The notes beneath the pieces are model-generated. The model had not been told where the DNA came from and ran no database searches. It saw nothing but the letters and a program-made list of their open reading frames with translations. Positions 60,415-64,000 of a stretch of DNA of 64,000 nucleotides are shown piece by piece (the first letter of the stretch is position 1; each line of letters begins with the position of its first letter). Both the position numbers and the translations under genes were made by a program. This DNA comes from Actinoplanes lutulentus (lineage in GTDB: Bacteria; Actinomycetota; Actinomycetes; Mycobacteriales; Micromonosporaceae): the NCBI RefSeq assembly GCF_003259845.1, contig NZ_QLMJ01000014.1:186001-250000 (forward strand). The letters run 5' to 3'.

Positions 60415-61059
60415 ATGCGCGTAGTAATCGCCGACGATGCGGTCCTGCTCCGAGAAGGCCTGGTACGGCTCGTCGAAGAGAACGGCCACACCGTGGTGGC
60501 GGCCGTCGGCGACGGGCCGTCCCTCGTGGCGGCGGTCAAGGAACACCGTCCGGACGTCTCCATCGTGGACGTCCGGATGCCGCCGTCCCACACCGACGAA
60601 GGGCTGCGTGCCGCTGTCGAGGCCCGCGCGGCGATCCCCGGAAGCCCGATTCTGGTGCTCTCCCAATATGTCGAGGTCTCGTACGCCGACGACCTCCTGG
60701 CCGACCGCCGCGGTGCGGTCGGCTATCTGTTGAAGGACCGGGTGGCGCTGGTCGCCGACTTCCTGGACGCGCTGGCCCGGGTCGCCGACGGCGGCACCGT
60801 GCTCGACCCCGAAGTGGTCGGCCAGCTGCTGGTCCGGCGCCGCCGGGACGACCCGCTGCGCAGCCTCACCCCGCGTGAGCGTGAGGTGCTCGGCGCGATG
60901 GCCGAGGGCCTGTCGAACGCCGCGATCGCCCGCAAGATGGTGGTCACCGACGGGGCCGTGGAGAAGCACGTGCGCAACATCTTCACGAAACTCGGCCTGC
61001 ATCAGGATGAGGAACAGCACCGGCGGGTGCTGGCGGTGCTGACCTACCTGCAGACGTAG
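60415..61059 (+). CDS. LuxR/NarL family response regulator
   Basis: A 214-aa regulator. Receiver domain with Asp7/Asp8 and phospho-acceptor Asp52 in VDVRMPP, Lys107 in YLLKDR; C-terminal LuxR helix-turn-helix LTPREREVLGAMAEGLSNAAIARKM about residues 147-205. Works with the kinase just upstream. The adjacent MMPL gene may be its target. Confidence 0.92.
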   Translation: MRVVIADDAVLLREGLVRLVEENGHTVVAAVGDGPSLVAAVKEHRPDVSIVDVRMPPSHTDEGLRAAVEARAAIPGSPILVLSQYVEVSYADDLLADRRGAVGYLLKDRVALVADFLDALARVADGGTVLDPEVVGQLLVRRRRDDPLRSLTPREREVLGAMAEGLSNAAIARKMVVTDGAVEKHVRNIFTKLGLHQDEEQHRRVLAVLTYLQT

Positions 61060-61117
61060 GGCTAGCACTACCGTGGACCGGGGTGTCCGCCGGATCGATC
61101 GGATCCGCTGTCTTTCA

Positions 61118-61123
61118 TAGCGT
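61118..61123 (+). promoter_or_regulatory. -10 box TAGCGT of the MMPL gene
   Basis: TAGCGT ends seven bases before ATG 61131 with no ribosome site; probable leaderless start. Confidence 0.45.
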
Positions 61124-61130
61124 TCTCACC

Positions 61131-63326
61131 ATGGAGAACAGGGAAAACGTCAAAGGCATCGCGCCGCGTATCGCGATGTGGAGCGCCCGTCATCGGGTGC
61201 TCGCGATCCTCGGATGGATCGCCTTCGTCGCCGCCACGGTGATGCTGAGTGCACAGGTGCCCACCGAGAACGCGAACTACGCGCTGGCCGGGCACGGCGA
61301 GTCCGGCAAGGCCGACCGGATCGTCGAGGAGGCCGGGTTCCCGCGCCTGCCGGCCGGCGAGATGGTCCTGGTCCAGAATCGGCCGGGCAGTGACCGGGTG
61401 ACCGCTGCGGAGGAGGTCACCCGGTCGCTGAAGAAGACCCCCGGTGTCGGTGAGGTACAACCGGCCATCGAGTCGCCGGACGGCCGGTCGACACTGATCA
61501 CTTTCGACCTCACCGGTGACCCCTCGACCGCCAGTGAGCGGGTCGGGCCGGCCCTCGACGCGGTTGCCGCGGTGCAGGCCGCGCACCCGGATCTCTACGT
61601 CGCCCAGGCCGGTGACGCCAGCGGGGACAAGCTGATCGGCGACGAGCTCGACGCGGGGCTGAACCGGCTCGGGATGCTCTCCATCCCGGTCACCCTCGGC
61701 ATCCTGCTGATCGGCTTCGGCGCCGTGGTCGCCGCGCTGCTCCCGGTCGCGCTGGCGATCATGTCGGTGGTCGCCGCGATCGGCCTCATGGCGGTTGCCA
61801 GCCGGTTCGCACCCGCCGTCGACGAGACCACCCACGTGATGCTGCTGATCGGGCTCGCGGTCGGCGTCGACTACTGCCTCTTCTACATCCGCCGGGAACG
61901 CGACGAGCGGCGTAAGGGCGCCGACCCGCACCGGGCACTGGTGATCGCGGCGCAGACGTCCGGACGGTCGATCTGGGTCTCCGGGCTCACCGTGATCGTG
62001 GCGATGGCCGGCATGTTCTTCACCCAGGACGTCACGTTCGTCAGCTTCGCCGTCGGCACGATCCTGGTGGTCGCGACCGCCGTGCTCGGCTCGCTCACGG
62101 TCCTGCCGGCCATGCTGTCGGCGCTCGGCGACCGGGTCGATGCCATCAAGATCCCCGGCCTGTACCGCCGGAACAGCCAGGGCCGGTTCTGGAACGGGCT
62201 GCTCAAGGTCGTACTCGCAAAGCCGTTGATCTCTGCTCTTGTCGCTGTGGCGGCGCTTGGTGTGATCGCGGCGCCGGCGCTGGACCTGAAGACCAAGGGG
62301 CAGCGGATTCAGGACGTGGCGCCGGATTCGCCAGTGGTGCAGGCTTTCCTGGCGATCGGTGAGGCGTTCCCGAGCAAGACGACGCCGGCCCGGATCGTGG
62401 TGTCGGGGACGTCGGTCTCGACGCCTCAGTTTGCTGCGGCGCTTTCAGATTTCCGAAATGTCGCCCAAAACAGCGGTGGCAAACTGGTCGAACCGATCGA
62501 CGTGGACATCAACCCGGCCGGCAACGTCGCCGTCGTCGCGGTCGGCCTGACCGGCAAGGAGGAGGACGCGGCCTCGGTCGACGCGCTGAACCTGCTGCGT
62601 TCCACGGTTGTCCCGGAGACGTTCGGTCAGGTGCCGGGTGCGACCGCGCTGGTCACCGGCAACACCGCGTCCAGCATCGATTACAGCGAGCGGCTCGCGG
62701 ACAGCCTGCCGTGGATCTTCACCTTCGTCCTCGGGCTGGCGTTCATCCTGCTGCTGGTCTCGTTCCGCTCGGTCGTCGTAGCGCTCACCGGCGTCCTGCT
62801 GAACCTGCTGTCGGTCGCTGCCGCGTACGGCATGCTGGTCTTCGTCTTCCAGGACGGCCACTTCGAGAAGCCACTCGACTTCGTCGCCGCCGGCGCCATC
62901 ACCAACTGGATGCCACTCTTCCTCTTCGTGATCCTTTTCGGACTCTCGATGGACTACCACGTCTTCGTCGTCAGCCGGATCCGCGAGGGTGCCGATCGGG
63001 GCCTGCCGATCCGCGAGGCCGTCCGCGAAGGCATCGGCCAGACCGCCGGCGTCATCACCAGCGCCGCAGTGGTGATGGTCGCGGTGTTCTCCCTCTTCGC
63101 GACACTTCCGCTGATCGCGACAAAGGAGCTGGGCGTAGGCCTGGCAGCGGCCGTCCTCCTCGACGCAACCTTGATCCGGGCGGTCCTGCTCCCGGCCGTG
63201 ATGACCATGCTCGGCCGCGCGAACTGGTGGCTGCCCCGCGGCCTCCGCTGGCTCCCCGAGATCGCCCACGAGCCCCCGGCCGCGCCGCCGGCGCAGCCTG
63301 CCCGAGAGCTGACCCCCATCGGCTGA
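61131..63326 (+). CDS. MMPL family RND transporter
   Basis: A 731-aa transporter with the two-fold RND/MMPL plan: helix 1 at residues 23-43, an outer domain, helices around 190-360 (GLAVGVDYCLFYIRRERDER), a second outer domain, and helices around 525-700 (ILFGLSMDYHVFVVSRIREG). The GVDYCLF and SMDYHVF motifs carry the proton-relay Asp. It exports lipids or hydrophobic compounds. ATG 61131 is chosen over GTG 61083. The two-component genes precede it. Confidence 0.9.
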   Translation: MENRENVKGIAPRIAMWSARHRVLAILGWIAFVAATVMLSAQVPTENANYALAGHGESGKADRIVEEAGFPRLPAGEMVLVQNRPGSDRVTAAEEVTRSLKKTPGVGEVQPAIESPDGRSTLITFDLTGDPSTASERVGPALDAVAAVQAAHPDLYVAQAGDASGDKLIGDELDAGLNRLGMLSIPVTLGILLIGFGAVVAALLPVALAIMSVVAAIGLMAVASRFAPAVDETTHVMLLIGLAVGVDYCLFYIRRERDERRKGADPHRALVIAAQTSGRSIWVSGLTVIVAMAGMFFTQDVTFVSFAVGTILVVATAVLGSLTVLPAMLSALGDRVDAIKIPGLYRRNSQGRFWNGLLKVVLAKPLISALVAVAALGVIAAPALDLKTKGQRIQDVAPDSPVVQAFLAIGEAFPSKTTPARIVVSGTSVSTPQFAAALSDFRNVAQNSGGKLVEPIDVDINPAGNVAVVAVGLTGKEEDAASVDALNLLRSTVVPETFGQVPGATALVTGNTASSIDYSERLADSLPWIFTFVLGLAFILLLVSFRSVVVALTGVLLNLLSVAAAYGMLVFVFQDGHFEKPLDFVAAGAITNWMPLFLFVILFGLSMDYHVFVVSRIREGADRGLPIREAVREGIGQTAGVITSAAVVMVAVFSLFATLPLIATKELGVGLAAAVLLDATLIRAVLLPAVMTMLGRANWWLPRGLRWLPEIAHEPPAAPPAQPARELTPIG

Positions 63327-63471
63327 GCCAGTCACCCCGCTAACGCTCCCCCTTGGGTACGCCCAAAGCCGCTGGCCAGCCACGCAATCTGGCTGGCCAG
63401 CAGCTTTGGGCCACGGCTTGTGTGTCGATTTGCGGCCTCGCAGCTGGACTGAGCGACATCGGCCTACGGCT

Positions 63472-63588
63472 GGCTCGTGCTTATGGTCGCTATTTCGGCC
63501 TGCACGCGACCGTGAGCGCAAGCCGGCCGTGACTTGGCTTGCGCTTGTGGTCGTGTTTTCGGCTCCTGCACGACCGTTAGCGCAAGCC
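63472..63588. repeat. 53-bp hairpin element, copies 3 and 4
   Basis: Two copies, 63472-63524 and 63536-63588, each 53 bp. The second pairs GGCTTGCGCT with AGCGCAAGCC perfectly and GGTCGT with ACGACC; the first keeps GGTCGC/GCGACC and has two changes in the outer left arm. Same family as 23677 and 24165. This belongs to repeat island C (63327-63800), with no supported gene. Confidence 0.78.
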
Positions 63589-63624
63589 GGCACGGGGCGG
63601 CTTGCTCGGGCTGCGCCTTGCTGC

Positions 63625-63692
63625 GGCGAGCCGTTGGTTGAGGCGAGCCGTCGGTTGAGGCGAGCCGTTGGTCGGGGCGAGCCGTCGTTCAG
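63625..63692. repeat. 17-bp tandem repeat, four units
   Basis: Units GGCGAGCCGTYGGTTGA start at 63625, 63642, 63659 and 63676; the last two have three to four changes. It leads directly into the 63-bp repeat. Confidence 0.65.
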
Positions 63693-63796
63693 GCCTGGAA
63701 TGGCGGGGCTGAAACGTGACTGTTCTACGGCTCGGCGCCGGGAGCCGTCGTTCAGGCGTGGAATGGCGGGGTTGTTACGTGGCTCGGCTACGGCTG
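63679..63796. repeat. 63-bp tandem repeat, two units
   Basis: GAGCCGTCGTTCAGG begins at 63679 and again at 63742, exactly 63 bp apart, followed each time by TGGAATGGCGGGG and, at the end, CTACGGCT. The period and the CTACGGCT tail link it to the 12.05-12.2 kb repeat. Confidence 0.65.
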
Positions 63797-64000
63797 AGCC
63801 TCTCGGTGCGACGCTGCGGCCACGCTGTTGAGCAGAGCCTGGGCATCCTCGCCGCCCGACATAAGAGCCCCGGCGAGTCCGTGAGTGCTGGGGGTGTTGG
63901 CGGTGACCCGCCGCCGGGGGTGGCGGCGGGTCACCGCCGGGGGGAGTTCCGCAGGTGTCGAGGGGCCGCGTGAGCCTGGCGTTGGGCGTACGAAAGGGTC
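63788..64000 (-). CDS. Possible C-terminal end of a minus-strand gene
   Basis: A frame is open for 70 codons from the window edge to a TAG at 63788-63790. The end, ALMSGGEDAQALLNSVAAAS, reads like a real helix with acceptable codon third positions, but the first 40 codons are Pro/Arg-rich and cross a strong hairpin. In this GC content an open frame of this size arises easily. Kept only as a possibility. Confidence 0.2.
   Translation of the reverse strand, partial: DPFVRPTPGSRGPSTPAELPPAVTRRHPRRRVTANTPSTHGLAGALMSGGEDAQALLNSVAAASHREAQP
63899..63938. terminator. Perfect 17-bp hairpin near the window end
   Basis: GGCGGTGACCCGCCGCC and GGCGGCGGGTCACCGCC pair fully around a 6-nt loop. No T-run follows. 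It could terminate a gene coming from beyond the right edge. Confidence 0.55.

Noticed and set aside
59035..61068. 677-aa minus-strand frame opposite the two-component genes
   Set aside because: Antisense to two complete genes with intact motifs; shadow.
63406..63831. 141-aa plus-strand frame in repeat island C
   Set aside because: Spans the 53-bp hairpins and tandem repeats; translation is repetitive and unsupported.

Overview
The window is GC-rich, with frequent GTG/TTG starts, many 4-bp ATGA/GTGA overlaps and many start codons that follow a TAnnnT -10 box by 6-7 nt without a Shine-Dalgarno (leaderless style). With futalosine hydrolase, SepH, DUF3027/DUF2530, a second citrate synthase (CitA) beside SerC, and ydaO-type c-di-AMP riboswitches ahead of cell-wall genes, this points to an actinomycete, most likely Micromonosporaceae and plausibly Actinoplanes. 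The genus is inference. No rRNA, tRNA, CRISPR array, insertion sequence or prophage was recognised.

Layout. 1-3.8 kb: sugar-uptake MFS fragment, GH1 beta-glucosidase, and a TetR/MFS pair. 3.9-9.1 kb: mqnB, an MFS protein, DUF3027, DUF2530 and an NCS2 purine permease. 9.1-11.6 kb: MarR with a palindromic operator, an MFS exporter and a small unknown. 11.7-12.2 kb: repeat island A. 12.3-18.5 kb: thpR-sepH-serC-citA (minus) divergent from pdxH-MFS (plus). 18.5-23.5 kb: aldose epimerase, nitroreductase, small conserved proteins, PspC and a CDP-alcohol phosphatidyltransferase fusion. 23.5-24.4 kb: repeat island B. 24.7-29.8 kb: sugar ABC ATPase, anti-sigma-type ATPase, and a phosphoglucomutase/GH65 phosphorylase pair. 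29.9-32.4 kb: two divergent paralogous secreted coiled-coil/M15-like proteins, each behind its own c-di-AMP riboswitch. 32.4-35 kb: polysaccharide-export ABC pair and a TetR. 35-38.5 kb: PnuC/NadR NAD salvage, lipoprotein, and cysteine dioxygenase/rhodanese. 38.9-46 kb: neprosin-like protein, ECF sigma/anti-sigma, DHA2 exporter, receiver protein, HipBA toxin-antitoxin and a quinone oxidoreductase.

The most distinctive block is 46-59 kb. A minus-strand operon (pseB, pseC, an unknown glycosyltransferase-like gene, a degenerate methyltransferase-like gene, a pseF-like gene, pseG) encodes much of a pseudaminic-type nonulosonic acid route. Sharing its promoter region, a plus-strand operon encodes an acyl carrier protein, SDR, AMP-ligase, LuxE-like and LuxC-like proteins and a large polytopic membrane protein. 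Together they look like a machine that makes a surface glycan and an acyl or aldehyde-derived substituent for it; the coupling is inference. A two-component system and an MMPL transporter follow, then repeat island C to the end.

The three gene-free islands (11.7-12.2, 23.5-24.4, 63.4-63.8 kb) share families of hairpin-forming dispersed repeats: a 53-bp palindrome, a 39-bp palindrome in pairs, and a 63-bp tandem unit.
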